From positions 248,001-312,000 of the forward strand of contig NZ_JAPNOZ010000012.1 in assembly GCF_029955155.1 (NCBI RefSeq): a DNA stretch of 64,000 nt, in the 5' to 3' direction. The notes below the pieces were generated by a model. That model worked only from the letters and a program-made list of their open reading frames with translations. It did no database searches and was not told the origin of the DNA. Position numbers and translations under genes: made by a program. Source of the stretch: Psychrobacillus sp. NEAU-3TGS (GTDB taxonomy: Bacteria > Bacillota > Bacilli > Bacillales_A > Planococcaceae). Positions 17,742-27,023 of this stretch are shown here, piece by piece (position 1 is the first letter of the stretch; the number at the start of each line of letters is the position of its first letter).

Positions 17742-18195
17742 ATTTTCCTCTAGGCATATCAGCTGATAGCTCGAAAAACTGTTCATATGGTGTAACATCG
17801 ATCTTAAGTTCTGCTAGTTTTTTTCGTAAAAATTTATGGTCTCGCTTAGGCGTGGCAATAATATAACCACGGATTAACAGCTCCCTTGTAATAGAAGTCG
17901 CTTTTTCTTCTAACGCCAATTGCCCAATTTTACCTGCTATTTTTTGTTTTGCCACCGGTCTAAAGAGTTCTGGCACTGGACTTACTAATTCATTTAATAG
18001 TACTTTTTGGTCTTCATTCCATAAATGTATCGTGTTGTTGACATAATATTCTTCCCAATCTAGCACAGACTTTCCGTCATCCTTAGGCAAAGCTTTTAAA
18101 AACTTTCGGAACATAAAAAATCCGCCAATTGCCATTAATGATATTAATACGACCACCCAAAAAAGTATAAACCATAAAAACCAACCATTTAACAA
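17740..18195 (-). CDS. yneK: YneK-like membrane-anchored protein (DUF2621)
   Basis: A 151-aa protein: one N-terminal helix (WFLWFILFWVVVLISLMAIGG), then a soluble domain with FRKFLKALPKDDGKS, HLWNEDQKVLLNELVSPVPE and GYIIATPKRDHKFL. These match the YneK/DUF2621 pattern. The frame opens at 18240, but TTG 18195 is preferred because GAGGTG lies 6 nt before it and the helix then starts at residue 4. Convergent with ccdC, as in B. subtilis. Function unknown. Confidence 0.8.
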   Translation of the reverse strand: MLNGWFLWFILFWVVVLISLMAIGGFFMFRKFLKALPKDDGKSVLDWEEYYVNNTIHLWNEDQKVLLNELVSPVPELFRPVAKQKIAGKIGQLALEEKATSITRELLIRGYIIATPKRDHKFLRKKLAELKIDVTPYEQFFELSADMPRGK

Positions 18196-18311
18196 TCTAT
18201 TCACCTCAATCTTCTTACCAATAGTATAAGATGTTCTCAAGAATATTTCACTAGGAATGTATCCTTTCGATCAAATAGTTTCTATCTACTAGGTGAAAGG
18301 AGGTGATACAC

Positions 18312-18527
18312 ATGGCGAACTTAGAACACAAAGAAGCAGTATTAAAGCTGATTTATGAGGCAGGATTGACAGAAGACGGAAAGATGAAGACAAAATCGAA
18401 GTCTTACCGCAATTTACAAGTTGCTGCAACGGCAGATCAATTAGAAGTAGTAGCAAACGCATTAACAAGTTTTACAGATAGTCCTTATATTGGGGCTGAG
18501 AAAATTGAGACATCTAACTTAAACTAA
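18312..18527 (+). CDS. DUF1659 family protein
   Basis: A 71-aa protein with GLTEDGKMKTKSKSYRNLQ and ATADQLEVVANALTSF, the DUF1659 pattern. ATG 18312 follows a near-perfect AAAGGAGGTGAT. It is the first gene of a tight three-gene set, with DUF2922 and YvrJ next; this set recurs in Bacillales. The function of the family is unknown. Confidence 0.85.
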   Translation: MANLEHKEAVLKLIYEAGLTEDGKMKTKSKSYRNLQVAATADQLEVVANALTSFTDSPYIGAEKIETSNLN

Positions 18528-18548
18528 TAATGATAGGGAGGAGACAGT

Positions 18549-18761
18549 ATGGCTAAAACATTGCAGTTACAATTTGAAGCAGCAAACGGAAAAAACATGA
18601 TGATATCCGTGGACGAACCAAAAGAATCACTTACTTCAGAAGAAATACAAACAGGCATGGATGCAATTATCAGTAGTAATGTTTTTCAAGTGGAAGGATC
18701 GACTCTTGCACTAGCCAAAAGTGCAAAAGTAGTAGAACGAAACGTAACAGATATTATTTAA
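18549..18761 (+). CDS. DUF2922 family protein
   Basis: A 70-aa protein starting MAKTLQLQFEAANGKNMMIS with SLTSEEIQTGMDAIISSNVF, the DUF2922 pattern. AGGGAGGAG precedes the ATG. It lies 21 nt after the DUF1659 gene and is closed by a terminator before the YvrJ gene. No known function. Confidence 0.85.
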   Translation: MAKTLQLQFEAANGKNMMISVDEPKESLTSEEIQTGMDAIISSNVFQVEGSTLALAKSAKVVERNVTDII

Positions 18762-18769
18762 TACAAAAT

Positions 18770-18799
18770 GACTCTCCGTTCGGCGGAGAGTCATTTTTT
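18770..18799 (+). terminator. Terminator/attenuator within the small-protein trio
   Basis: GACTCTCCG and CGGAGAGTC flank a TTCGG loop, followed by ATTTTTT. It lies between DUF2922 and YvrJ, so YvrJ would be expressed by read-through or its own promoter. Confidence 0.8.
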
Positions 18800-18818
18800 A
18801 AAAGGGAGATGCATAAGA

Positions 18819-18941
18819 ATGGAACAATGGCTTGCAGTTATTCAAGATGTTGGTTTTCCTATTTTTGTATCATTTTATTTGATGCATAGAGTGGAACACA
18901 AACTCGAAGAAATTAAAAATGCATTATTATCATTAAAATAA
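18819..18941 (+). CDS. YvrJ family small membrane protein
   Basis: A 40-aa protein beginning MEQWLAVIQDVGFPIFVSFY, then HRVEHKLEEIKNALLSLK. One hydrophobic helix with an amphipathic tail is the YvrJ pattern. AAAGGGAGA lies 10 nt upstream of the ATG. It accompanies DUF1659 and DUF2922 as in other Bacillales genomes. Confidence 0.8.
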   Translation: MEQWLAVIQDVGFPIFVSFYLMHRVEHKLEEIKNALLSLK

Positions 18942-19046
18942 CATTCCTATTCACAAAACTGTTGAATTAATAAGAGCCAATGTAGTTGAATGAAACAATT
19001 TGTTTCGTTAAGATTAGGCTATAATAGAAAAGAGAGGTTTCATTCC

Positions 19047-19637
19047 ATGAAAAAATTATTAGCAATGCTATCTATCACTTTGCTTATACTTGCAGGGTGC
19101 GGAAGTGGGGGTAATTTTGAAGCACAAACGAATTGGAAAGTAGAAGATTTCAATTACAAAAACCAACGTGGTGAAGCTGTTTCACTAGATGATTTAAAAG
19201 GTACCGTTTGGCTAGCAAGTTTCATCTATACGAATTGTACAACAGAATGCCCATTAATGACCTTCAATATGAGCGATATCCAAAAGGAACTTGTGGATAA
19301 AGGAATAGAAGATTATGAGATTGTTTCCTTTACAGCGGATCCTGAGTACGATACACCAGAAGTATTAAAAGAATATATTAGTAATTATGAAGTTCCTGAT
19401 GAAAGCAAATGGAATCTTTTAACTGGTTACTCTCAAGAAGATATTAAAAAATTTGCAGCGGATAATTTTAAAACAGCTGCTATTAAAAATCCGAATACGA
19501 ATGAAGTAATGCATGGTATATCCTTCTTTTTGGTTGATCAAAACGGTGTCGTTGTGAAAAACTATGATGGTTATCAAGATGTACCAAAAGAAGAGATTGT
19601 AATGGATGTAGAAGCATTAATTGCAGATGGAAAGTAA
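19047..19637 (+). CDS. SCO1/SenC-family copper chaperone lipoprotein (YpmQ-like)
   Basis: A 196-aa membrane-anchored lipoprotein that helps assemble the CuA site of cytochrome c oxidase. It has signal peptide MKKLLAMLSITLLILAGCGS with lipobox LAGC, the copper-binding cysteines in YTNCTTECPLMT (CxxxC) and the conserved His in VMHGISFFLVD. ATG 19047 follows GAGAGG; an upstream in-frame ATG (18990) would put residues before the signal peptide. Confidence 0.9.
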   Translation: MKKLLAMLSITLLILAGCGSGGNFEAQTNWKVEDFNYKNQRGEAVSLDDLKGTVWLASFIYTNCTTECPLMTFNMSDIQKELVDKGIEDYEIVSFTADPEYDTPEVLKEYISNYEVPDESKWNLLTGYSQEDIKKFAADNFKTAAIKNPNTNEVMHGISFFLVDQNGVVVKNYDGYQDVPKEEIVMDVEALIADGK

Positions 19638-19663
19638 AAAGAACCCTTAGTGGGTTCTTTTTT
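19636..19663. terminator. Bidirectional terminator
   Basis: AAAAAGAACCC and GGGTTCTTTTTT separate the Sco gene from convergent mscL. Confidence 0.8.
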
Positions 19664-20051
19664 ATGCATTATTTTGCTTTTTAAGTAAGTCTCTGATTTC
19701 TTCTAATAATACTTCTTTTGAATCTACAGGTGGAGCTTCTTTTGTAGCTTCCACGACATTTTCTTTTCGTTTAAATTTAGATAATAAGCGAATAAACAAA
19801 AAGATAGAAAAAGAAATAACGATAAAATCAAAAACAGACTGTATAAAATTGCCGTATAAAATTTCTGTTTCCTTGTACTTAAATGACAAGGAAGTGAAAT
19901 CAACGCCATTTAATAGAAGTCCAACTAGCGGAGTAATAATATTTTCTACCAATGAAGATACAATCTTTCCAAAAGCAGCACCAATAACAACTGCTACAGC
20001 CAAATCTAGTACATTTCCCTTAAAAGCGAAATCTTTAAAGTCTTTCAACAT
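19662..20051 (-). CDS. mscL: Large-conductance mechanosensitive channel MscL
   Basis: A 129-aa two-helix channel protein that opens under membrane tension to release solutes. The MscL signature is clear: FKGNVLDLAVAVVIGAAFGKIV in the first helix, a second helix FDFIVISFSIFLFIRLL, and a charged C-terminal helix SKEVLLEEIRDLLK. Monocistronic, with a ribosome binding site (GGAGGTGA) upstream of 20051. Confidence 0.96.
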   Translation of the reverse strand: MLKDFKDFAFKGNVLDLAVAVVIGAAFGKIVSSLVENIITPLVGLLLNGVDFTSLSFKYKETEILYGNFIQSVFDFIVISFSIFLFIRLLSKFKRKENVVEATKEAPPVDSKEVLLEEIRDLLKKQNNA

Positions 20052-20226
20052 ATATTATCACCTCCATTGTGCCATACTACAAAAAAATGCTAAAAATGTA
20101 TAGGGAGTTTCGACATATTTAGACTACTTTTTTGCAAGAAAACATGCTATTGTTTTCTTTGAGTGATAAACGGGTAAGATAGACGATGACACAAAAGTAT
20201 TACGTGAAATAGGTGAATAAAGCTAT

Positions 20227-20922
20227 ATGAAGCAAAAGAAGGGCACATCCTATAAAGCTAAAGCTTGGATACTTGTATTACTTCTTCCCATTACGATTAC
20301 CGTGTATATACTGTTGATCATCGGGTGGAAAGAATTACAGAGGATACCGGTAGTAATGGAATGGGCAGAATCCATTCATTTAAAATCATTTTCTCAAGAA
20401 AAATTAGATATCCCTGAAGAATATATTGCAATCTACCAACAAGCAGAAGAGATATATGGTGTGCCATGGACACTACTCGCTGCCCATCATCGAATGGAAA
20501 CTATATTTTCAACCATGGATCCACTGCTTTCTCCAGTAGGGGCAGAGGGGCATATGCAGTTCATGCCATGCACCTTTGTAGGTTGGTCCCATCCTAGCTG
20601 TAGCGGGTTAGGACAAGGCGATATCCCTGAAAAGGATAAAGTAAATCCCGAAATAATTGCAGAGTACGGAGGATATGGTGTGGATGCAAATAAGGATGGG
20701 GTAGCTGATCCTTATGATATAGAAGATGCCATTTTCAGTGCGGCAAACTATTTAGCAGCAAGTGGAGCGGCTGATGGCGAATTAGAAAAGGCTATCTTTA
20801 ATTACAACCGGAGCGATAAATACGTAGAAGATGTGTTGTATTTTTACCATTTATACGAAAGTCAGTTGGAAGCACTCCAATCTGCCTCTGCTTTACAAAC
20901 AGAAAAAAAGGATGGACTCTAA
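20227..20922 (+). CDS. Membrane-anchored lytic murein transglycosylase (SLT/MltB-like)
   Basis: A 231-aa protein with an N-terminal helix (AWILVLLLPITITVYILL) and an external lytic transglycosylase domain that cleaves peptidoglycan. The fold motifs are AAHHRMETIFST with likely catalytic Glu91, SPVGAEGHMQFMPCTFVGW, DPYDIEDAIFSAANYLA and a final YNRSDKYVEDVL. The start is ATG 20227; the ribosome binding site is weak (AATAGGTGAAT). Possibly acts in spore or vegetative wall turnover; no partner is adjacent. Confidence 0.85.
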   Translation: MKQKKGTSYKAKAWILVLLLPITITVYILLIIGWKELQRIPVVMEWAESIHLKSFSQEKLDIPEEYIAIYQQAEEIYGVPWTLLAAHHRMETIFSTMDPLLSPVGAEGHMQFMPCTFVGWSHPSCSGLGQGDIPEKDKVNPEIIAEYGGYGVDANKDGVADPYDIEDAIFSAANYLAASGAADGELEKAIFNYNRSDKYVEDVLYFYHLYESQLEALQSASALQTEKKDGL

Positions 20923-20939
20923 TTGGAGCCCATCCTTTT
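20903..20939. terminator. Bidirectional terminator
   Basis: AAAAAGGATGGACTC pairs with GGAGCCCATCCTTTT; the stop codon of the transglycosylase lies in the loop. Confidence 0.75.
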
Positions 20940-20941
20940 GC

Positions 20942-21196
20942 TTATTTACGTGTGGATTTTAAAATAAGACTTAAAATGAATACTAAAATAATGGCACCGA
21001 TTAATGCAGGAATGATTGCCATATCCCAAACAACTGGACCAAAGTCTGAGAAGATTAGCCCACCAATCCAAGCACCAATAATACCTGCGATGATATTACC
21101 GATAATACCTCCAGGTATATCTTTACCTAATATTAGTCCTGCTAGCCATCCAATAATACCACCGATTATTAAATATAATATGAATCCCATATTCAT
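20942..21196 (-). CDS. GlsB/YeaQ/YmgE-family membrane protein
   Basis: An 84-aa, glycine-rich, three-helix protein with GGIIGWLAGLILGKDIPGG and NIIAGIIGAWIGGLIF, the pattern of the 'transglycosylase-associated' stress membrane proteins. The ribosome binding site AGAAGGAG lies 6-7 nt upstream. Convergent with a real transglycosylase gene, probably by chance. Confidence 0.88.
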   Translation of the reverse strand: MNMGFILYLIIGGIIGWLAGLILGKDIPGGIIGNIIAGIIGAWIGGLIFSDFGPVVWDMAIIPALIGAIILVFILSLILKSTRK

Positions 21197-21443
21197 TCAT
21201 CTCCTTCTAAGAATGTTGTATTGCTGTACATTCTTTATATAACCAAGCGTGAGAAAAATTAAACATGCTATCTTTATTTTTATTTCGGCCTGTACCTTAT
21301 CATCAAAGCTCCTCCTTAGGATTGAAGCCGAAACGGCTGACTCATGAGCGACTATAGAAAAGCATGAAGGTGTATGCAACACAAATATCCTGACATATGA
21401 ATTTCTTCAATTGAACGTTCAAATAAAAAGAAGGTGCAAATTA

Positions 21444-21638
21444 GTGAACAAAAGAACTGTATCGAGTTTTATCCATTCAAATAATGGTCACTATATAATG
21501 CACGTCCTGTCGTGTGCCGAATATTATGAAGAGGAAATAATACATGTGTTGGATGGAATGGTTTATTTTCTGTGTGTAATTCTACAGCGAAAACGAGCTA
21601 ATAGTATGCTTTTTCAACTAAAAACACTTCTTCCTTAG
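21444..21638 (+). CDS. Hypothetical small protein (weak)
   Basis: A 64-aa frame starting at GTG 21444 behind AGAAGGTG, with SSFIHSNNGHYIMHVLSC and a hydrophobic stretch VYFLCVILQ. No family is recognised. Codon use is unremarkable and the frame may be fortuitous. Confidence 0.3.
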   Translation: MNKRTVSSFIHSNNGHYIMHVLSCAEYYEEEIIHVLDGMVYFLCVILQRKRANSMLFQLKTLLP

Positions 21639-21758
21639 TAACTATTGGTAAGAATGAATAAAATGAAAACACTATAGCATAATATAAAGTTACTATTCAA
21701 AATATTTTGCTATTTTAAAAGGTAGCGTGTATAATAACAAAAAAAGGGAGTGGAGAAT

Positions 21759-21866
21759 ATGGACATTGAAGTGACAAAGAAGTTAAATAAGCAAGGGGTA
21801 TGGTTCGCGATTCTCCATACAGTATTCATTTTAAATTTAGCAATAGACATATTTTCATTACACTAG
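21759..21866 (+). CDS. 35-aa single-helix membrane peptide
   Basis: The frame begins MDIEVTKKLNKQGVWFAILH and ends in a hydrophobic helix (TVFILNLAIDIFSLH). It has a strong ribosome binding site, AAGGGAGTGG, 6 nt before the ATG and is followed directly by a terminator, so it is a plausible expressed mini-gene. Similar 35-45-aa helix peptides occur in spore formers, but I cannot assign a family. Confidence 0.55.
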   Translation: MDIEVTKKLNKQGVWFAILHTVFILNLAIDIFSLH

Positions 21867-21885
21867 AATGATAATTTATAAATAC

Positions 21886-21922
21886 AAAACGACCAAATGT
21901 ATCTTACTCATTTGGTCGTTTT
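21886..21922. terminator. Bidirectional terminator
   Basis: AAAACGACCAAATG and CATTTGGTCGTTTT form a perfect stem between the mini-gene and yfkAB. Confidence 0.85.
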
Positions 21923-21926
21923 ACTT

Positions 21927-23036
21927 TTATGTTACAGAACCACTTTCAAACTTGGTTTCTTTATAATACATATTTTTTACTAGAATGTTAGGGCCTAAGC
22001 ATTTTACTGCTGGACAATGACAATTCAATGACTTAGATAGTGGGGAAGCGAGCCATTTATCAAAAATAGCAGGAAGAGTATCCGTTTGAATATTTCCGAG
22101 CTTCGGTGCATCTCCAAAATCCGTTACAATGACTTCACCCGAAAAGATATTAATATTTAAACGAGATCTCCCATCAGGATCGTTTCGCACGGAAACGTTT
22201 TTGGCTTTTTTTAATTTATTTAAAAGTTCTAGACTTCTATGATTCTGACTGCATGGATAAAACGGTAATGTCCCGAACAGCATCCATGTCTCTTCATCAC
22301 GAAAATTAAGTATTTGTTCGATTGCATCGTGGGTTTCATCTAAAGTAAGCGTAGTAAGTGCGCTCGCAAAATCTGAAGGGTACATTGGGTGAATTTCATG
22401 CCTTGCGCATTTCATTTCTTCTACTACCTGCTTATGGATATGCTCCAAATAGGGAAGTGTTTTTTTGTTTAACATTGTCTCTGCTGAAACCATAACCCCT
22501 GCTTCTGAGAGCATTCGACTATTGTCGATCATTCGTTGAAACAATTTCGCACGTTGCTCATATGTCGGTTTTCTATCCATCATCGCAAAGCCAGTTTCAA
22601 CAAATTCGTCAATTGTACCCCAATTATGCGAAATATGTAGAACGTCTAGGAACGGAGCGATCAGTAAATATCTATCTGTATCTAACGTTAGGTTGGAATT
22701 TATTTGTGTTCGGACACCACGACTTTTAGCGTACTTTAATAGTGGCAGCACATAATTCATAACAGATTTCTTAGAGAGCATCGGTTCTCCGCCTGTAATG
22801 CTAATTGTTTTTAGGTGAGGTATCTCTTCTAGTCTTGTCAAAATTAAATCGATAGGAAGTGCCTCATCATCTTTTGTTTGTAGCGTATATCCAACTGCAC
22901 AGTGTGCACAGCGCATATTGCAAAGATTAGTTGTAGTGAATTCAATATTGGATAATGTAAGTTTGCCGTGCGTTTCGATGTCACGATAAGCTTCCCACGG
23001 ATCATTGGTTGGTGTCATTTTGTTTTTTGTAAGCAT
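21927..23036 (-). CDS. yfkAB: Radical SAM/CxCxxxxC motif protein YfkAB
   Basis: A 369-aa radical S-adenosylmethionine enzyme. The Fe-S/SAM motif is CNMRCAHC (CxxxCxxC), followed by TISITGGEPML. The C terminus carries CHCPAVKC, the CxCxxxxC motif that defines the YfkAB family and probably binds a second cluster. The substrate is unknown. ATG 23036 is chosen because GGAAAGGAAG lies 6 nt upstream; the frame opens at 23054. In B. subtilis the locus was once annotated as two genes because of a sequencing error; here it is intact. Confidence 0.92.
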   Translation of the reverse strand: MLTKNKMTPTNDPWEAYRDIETHGKLTLSNIEFTTTNLCNMRCAHCAVGYTLQTKDDEALPIDLILTRLEEIPHLKTISITGGEPMLSKKSVMNYVLPLLKYAKSRGVRTQINSNLTLDTDRYLLIAPFLDVLHISHNWGTIDEFVETGFAMMDRKPTYEQRAKLFQRMIDNSRMLSEAGVMVSAETMLNKKTLPYLEHIHKQVVEEMKCARHEIHPMYPSDFASALTTLTLDETHDAIEQILNFRDEETWMLFGTLPFYPCSQNHRSLELLNKLKKAKNVSVRNDPDGRSRLNINIFSGEVIVTDFGDAPKLGNIQTDTLPAIFDKWLASPLSKSLNCHCPAVKCLGPNILVKNMYYKETKFESGSVT

Positions 23037-23165
23037 GTAAAACTTCCTTTCCAATATGATATTGTCTCATACTCTTATGAAAATGAAAATATAACTCGGC
23101 GGAAAGATTGCACGGAGGAGCGATGGGGTATAAGATAAATAACCAGATAAGAGTGGAGGAATAAC

Positions 23166-23669
23166 ATGTTTATTGGAAATAATAATGAAATTAGAGCTGC
23201 CCTTTTTCAGCAAGTGGATACATTGACGGATTTAGAATTCAACAAAAAACCAGACCCTGAATCTTGGTCTCCAAAAGAGATCATCGATCATTTGGTAAAA
23301 ATGGAGCAAACAATTACAAAAGGGATAAAAGCTCAATTAGCTAATCCAGAAAGTCCGAAAGCAAAGAAAAAACCAATACAGCTTTCGACATTACGATTCA
23401 TTAAAGTAAAAGCACCGAACCATACAGTGCCTTCCTCAGATTACGAAACGAAGGAAAAGATGAAGCTATTACTTCATGAAGCTAGAATGGAATTACTTTC
23501 TGTCTACACATCCAGTAATCTTAATGTATTAAAAACAAAATCATTGAAACACCCTGTTTTTGGGAAAGTTCCACTAATTCAATGGTTTCCTTTCGTTGGA
23601 CTGCATGAGAAAAGACATTTAAAACAATTAGAAAATACGATTGAGAAACTGAAAGGTCATAAGGAATAA
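23166..23669 (+). CDS. DinB-family protein
   Basis: A 167-aa four-helix-bundle protein: ESWSPKEIIDHLVKMEQTI with the first metal-type His, and VGLHEKRHLKQLENTI with the C-terminal His pair. These are the DinB_2/YfiT-like pattern, often thiol-dependent transferases. GTGGAGGAATAAC gives a good ribosome binding site. Adjacent genes do not suggest a substrate. Confidence 0.85.
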   Translation: MFIGNNNEIRAALFQQVDTLTDLEFNKKPDPESWSPKEIIDHLVKMEQTITKGIKAQLANPESPKAKKKPIQLSTLRFIKVKAPNHTVPSSDYETKEKMKLLLHEARMELLSVYTSSNLNVLKTKSLKHPVFGKVPLIQWFPFVGLHEKRHLKQLENTIEKLKGHKE

Positions 23670-23785
23670 TTATCACTTATAATAATTTTAATGTAATTTA
23701 CTTATCGACTTTATTCGAGTATGATTGAAGTTGGAGAGAAGTCACTAGAATAGAGTCTTTTCAATAGACATTAGGAGGAAAAGTT

Positions 23786-26494
23786 ATGGCAAAAAGTAAT
23801 TTACACAACAGCCGTGCTTCTTTTTCTGTAAATGGTAAAGAGTATAACTACTACCGTTTAGCAGCTTTAGAAGAAGCTGGAATCGCAAATGTTTCACGCC
23901 TTCCTTATTCAATCAAAGTATTATTAGAATCTGTTTTACGTCAATATGACGGCTATGTTATCAAAGATGATCATGTAAACCAATTAGCAAAATGGGGAAA
24001 AGATGCAAATACAGAAGCGGAAGTTCCATTTAAACCTTCACGTGTAGTACTACAAGATTTCACTGGGGTTCCAGTAGTTGTAGATTTAGCATCACTACGT
24101 TCTGCGATGAAAGAAATGGGTGGAAACCCAGACAAGATTAACCCTGCAATTCCAGTTGACCTTGTAATCGACCACTCAGTACAAGTAGATAAATACGGTA
24201 CTGATACAGCGTTAAAAGTAAATATGGATCTTGAGTTTGAACGTAATGCAGAGCGTTATAATTTCCTTAAATGGGCACAAACGTCATACAACAATTTCCG
24301 CGCTGTTCCACCAGCAACAGGTATTGTTCACCAAGTAAACTTAGAGTACTTAGCGCCAATCGTGCATGTAAATGAAGATGCAGATGGTACATTAGAAACT
24401 TTCCCAGATTCAGTAGTAGGTACTGACTCTCATACAACAATGATTAACGGTCTTGGTGTATTAGGATGGGGTGTAGGTGGTATCGAAGCAGAAGCAGGAA
24501 TGCTTGGACAGCCTTCATACTTCCCAATTCCAGAAGTAATCGGAGTTAAACTAGTAGGAGATCTTCCAAATGGAACAACTGCTACTGACTTGGCACTTAA
24601 AGTAACTCAAGTATTACGTCAACGCGGCGTAGTTGGTAAATTTGTTGAGTTCTTTGGTCCTGGTGTATCTAAATTACCACTAGCTGACCGTGCGACAATT
24701 GCAAATATGGCTCCTGAATATGGTGCTACTTGTGGTTATTTCGCAATCGATGAAGAATCACTTAACTATTTACGATTAACTGGTCGTGAAGAAGATCATA
24801 TCGCTGTAGTAGAAGCATACTTAAAAGCAAATGATATGTTCTTTGATCCAACATTAGAACCAGTTTATACAGATGTAATTGAAATCAACCTAGCTGATAT
24901 TCAAGCAAACCTTTCTGGACCAAAACGTCCGCAAGATTTGATTCCACTTTCTGACATGAAAGCTCGTTACCATGAAGCAGTTGTTGCTCCTCAAGGTACA
25001 CAAGGTTTCGGTTTATCAGAAAAAGAATTCGATAAAACGGCAACTGCTAAATTTGCAGAAGGTGATGTAACAATTCCAACAGGTGCTGTAGCAATTGCTG
25101 CAATCACTTCTTGTACAAATACATCTAACCCATACGTAATGCTAGCGGCTGGTTTAGTTGCGAAAAAAGCAGTTGAAAAAGGCTTAACAGTTCCTGCATA
25201 CGTAAAAACTTCTTTAGCACCAGGTTCAAAAGTTGTAACTGGTTATTTAGAAGATTCAGGACTAAACGAATATCTTGATAAAATTGGTTTCAATACAGTT
25301 GGTTACGGCTGTACAACATGTATCGGTAACTCAGGACCATTACTTCCTGAAATCGAAAAAGCAATCGTTGACGAAGATTTATTCGTAACTTCTGTTCTTT
25401 CTGGTAACCGTAACTTTGAAGGACGTGTACACCCACTAGTAAAAGCTAACTACCTGGCTTCACCACCATTAGTTGTTGCTTATGCACTTGCTGGAACAGT
25501 AGATATCGATTTACAAAAAGATTCATTAGGAAAAGACAAAGATGGCAATGACGTATTCTTTGCAGACATCTGGCCTTCAACTGATGAAGTAAATGCAGTG
25601 TTAAATAAAGTAGTTACTCGTGAACTATTCCAAAAAGAATATGCACGTGTATTTGATGAAAACGAAGCATGGAACGCAATTGAAACGTCAACTGAGTCTC
25701 TATATTCGTTTGATGATACATCAACATATATTCAAAATCCACCGTTCTTCCAAGGATTGTCTAAGGAGCCTGGTGATATTCAAACACTTGCTGGACTCCG
25801 CGTAGTTGCGAAATTCGGTGATTCAATCACTACTGACCATATTTCACCAGCAGGTGCGATCGGTAAAGATACACCAGCAGGTAAATACTTGCGTGAAAAT
25901 GGTGTAGAAATCCGTGATTTCAACTCTTACGGATCTCGTCGTGGTAACCACGAAGTAATGATGCGTGGTACATTTGCAAACATCCGCATTCGTAACCAAA
26001 TTGCTCCAGGTACAGAAGGTGGATACACTACTTACTGGCCAACTGGCGAAATTATGGCAATCTATGATGCTGCTATGAAATACCAAGAAGAGGGTACTGG
26101 TTTAGTAGTTCTTGGAGGAAAAGACTACGGAATGGGATCATCTCGTGACTGGGCAGCTAAAGGGACAAACCTTTTAGGTATTAAAGCTGTTATTACAGAA
26201 AGCTTTGAACGTATTCACCGTTCAAATCTAGTAATGATGGGTGTTTTACCACTTAATTTCTTACCAGGTGAAAACGCTGATACATTAGGTTTAACTGGTA
26301 AAGAAGAAATTAGTATTAATATTGCAGAAGGTGTTAAACCTCGTGATATTTTACAAGTTACTGCTAAAGCAGAAGATGGTACAGAAAAACAATTCAATGT
26401 ACTTGCTCGCTTTGACTCCGAAGTAGAAGTTGACTATTACCGTCACGGTGGTATCCTTCAAATGGTACTACGTAACAAAGTATTAGAAGCATAA
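23786..26494 (+). CDS. acnA: Aconitate hydratase AcnA/CitB
   Basis: A 902-aa aconitase that isomerises citrate to isocitrate; in Bacillus the apo form also binds RNA. The 4Fe-4S cysteines are in [11 protein letters not shown] and [31 protein letters not shown] and [14 protein letters not shown] are further signature segments. TTAGGAGGAAAAGTT precedes the ATG. Codon use is strongly biased towards frequent codons, unlike its neighbours, as expected for a highly expressed gene. It anchors the window to the citB region of B. subtilis. Confidence 0.98.
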   Translation: MAKSNLHNSRASFSVNGKEYNYYRLAALEEAGIANVSRLPYSIKVLLESVLRQYDGYVIKDDHVNQLAKWGKDANTEAEVPFKPSRVVLQDFTGVPVVVDLASLRSAMKEMGGNPDKINPAIPVDLVIDHSVQVDKYGTDTALKVNMDLEFERNAERYNFLKWAQTSYNNFRAVPPATGIVHQVNLEYLAPIVHVNEDADGTLETFPDSVVGTDSHTTMINGLGVLGWGVGGIEAEAGMLGQPSYFPIPEVIGVKLVGDLPNGTTATDLALKVTQVLRQRGVVGKFVEFFGPGVSKLPLADRATIANMAPEYGATCGYFAIDEESLNYLRLTGREEDHIAVVEAYLKANDMFFDPTLEPVYTDVIEINLADIQANLSGPKRPQDLIPLSDMKARYHEAVVAPQGTQGFGLSEKEFDKTATAKFAEGDVTIPTGAVAIAAITSCTNTSNPYVMLAAGLVAKKAVEKGLTVPAYVKTSLAPGSKVVTGYLEDSGLNEYLDKIGFNTVGYGCTTCIGNSGPLLPEIEKAIVDEDLFVTSVLSGNRNFEGRVHPLVKANYLASPPLVVAYALAGTVDIDLQKDSLGKDKDGNDVFFADIWPSTDEVNAVLNKVVTRELFQKEYARVFDENEAWNAIETSTESLYSFDDTSTYIQNPPFFQGLSKEPGDIQTLAGLRVVAKFGDSITTDHISPAGAIGKDTPAGKYLRENGVEIRDFNSYGSRRGNHEVMMRGTFANIRIRNQIAPGTEGGYTTYWPTGEIMAIYDAAMKYQEEGTGLVVLGGKDYGMGSSRDWAAKGTNLLGIKAVITESFERIHRSNLVMMGVLPLNFLPGENADTLGLTGKEEISINIAEGVKPRDILQVTAKAEDGTEKQFNVLARFDSEVEVDYYRHGGILQMVLRNKVLEA

Positions 26495-26502
26495 TTAAAT
26501 GG

Positions 26503-26541
26503 AAAAGAGCCTAATTCACTTGCTGAATTAGGCTCTTTTTT
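26503..26541 (+). terminator. Terminator after acnA
   Basis: AAAAGAGCCTAATTC and GAATTAGGCTCTTTTTT make a perfect stem. Confidence 0.9.
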
Positions 26542-27023
26542 GAAGTGCGACGATTTTTGCGTCGTAGTGAGCGGCAGTAAGTTCGCGACCTAAATCCTAT
26601 TTTGTCGCCGATTGCATTTGCTTAGGTTCCAGCAAATGGTGTACGAAACAAGAGAAAACGCTCACTGGATGCAACCAAGCCGACCTTTCTGCTTAGCTCT
26701 ATTAAATATTCTTCATACAGAGGTGTTTCATTTTCAACTTAATTTGTTATAGAAAGAGTTAGTTGCTCTCGTGAGTAAACTGGTTGCTTTAAAACCAGAA
26801 TTGGTTGCTGTCAACAGTCGCTTGGTTGCTTTCAGCTGCTGTTTGGTTTCCCTTAGCCATTTTTAGGATGTTGGCATTTCATAATCTGCTTTTTATAAAG
26901 TGGATATTGAGAAAGCAAGCCATTAATTGGATTTGTCTCCAGCTCTTTAATACAATTGCTAATTTTCAATGGGATGAATAGGCCTTTAACTGGTGGCATA
27001 TTATCAAAGTAAATGATGTAGGA
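26542..27023. other. Non-coding stretch with a short tandem repeat
   Basis: No convincing gene on either strand. The left part has small palindromes (GTGCGACGATTTTTGCGTCG). The middle carries a 21-bp-period repeat (separate entry), and the right part is featureless up to the next gene. Confidence 0.5.
26760..26851. repeat. Degenerate tandem repeat, 21-bp period (TGGTTGCT motif)
   Basis: TAGTTGCT at 26760, TGGTTGCT at 26781, 26802 and 26823, and TGGTTTCC at 26844 are spaced exactly 21 bp apart, while the 13 bp between them vary. In one frame the unit reads L-V-A-x-x-x-x (LVALKPE, LVAVNSR, LVAFSCC), seven codons, but stops lie on either side. Confidence 0.7.

Noticed and set aside
20952-21242. 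Plus-strand 96-codon frame opposite the GlsB-like gene
   Set aside because: Antisense shadow rich in Ile/Pro/Ser, produced by the Gly-rich gene on the other strand.
21197-21382. Minus-strand frame upstream of the GlsB-like gene, and a mini-frame MIRYRPK behind AAGGAGGAG
   Set aside because: The long frame has no start signals. The seven-codon frame has a good ribosome binding site but nothing else to support a leader peptide.
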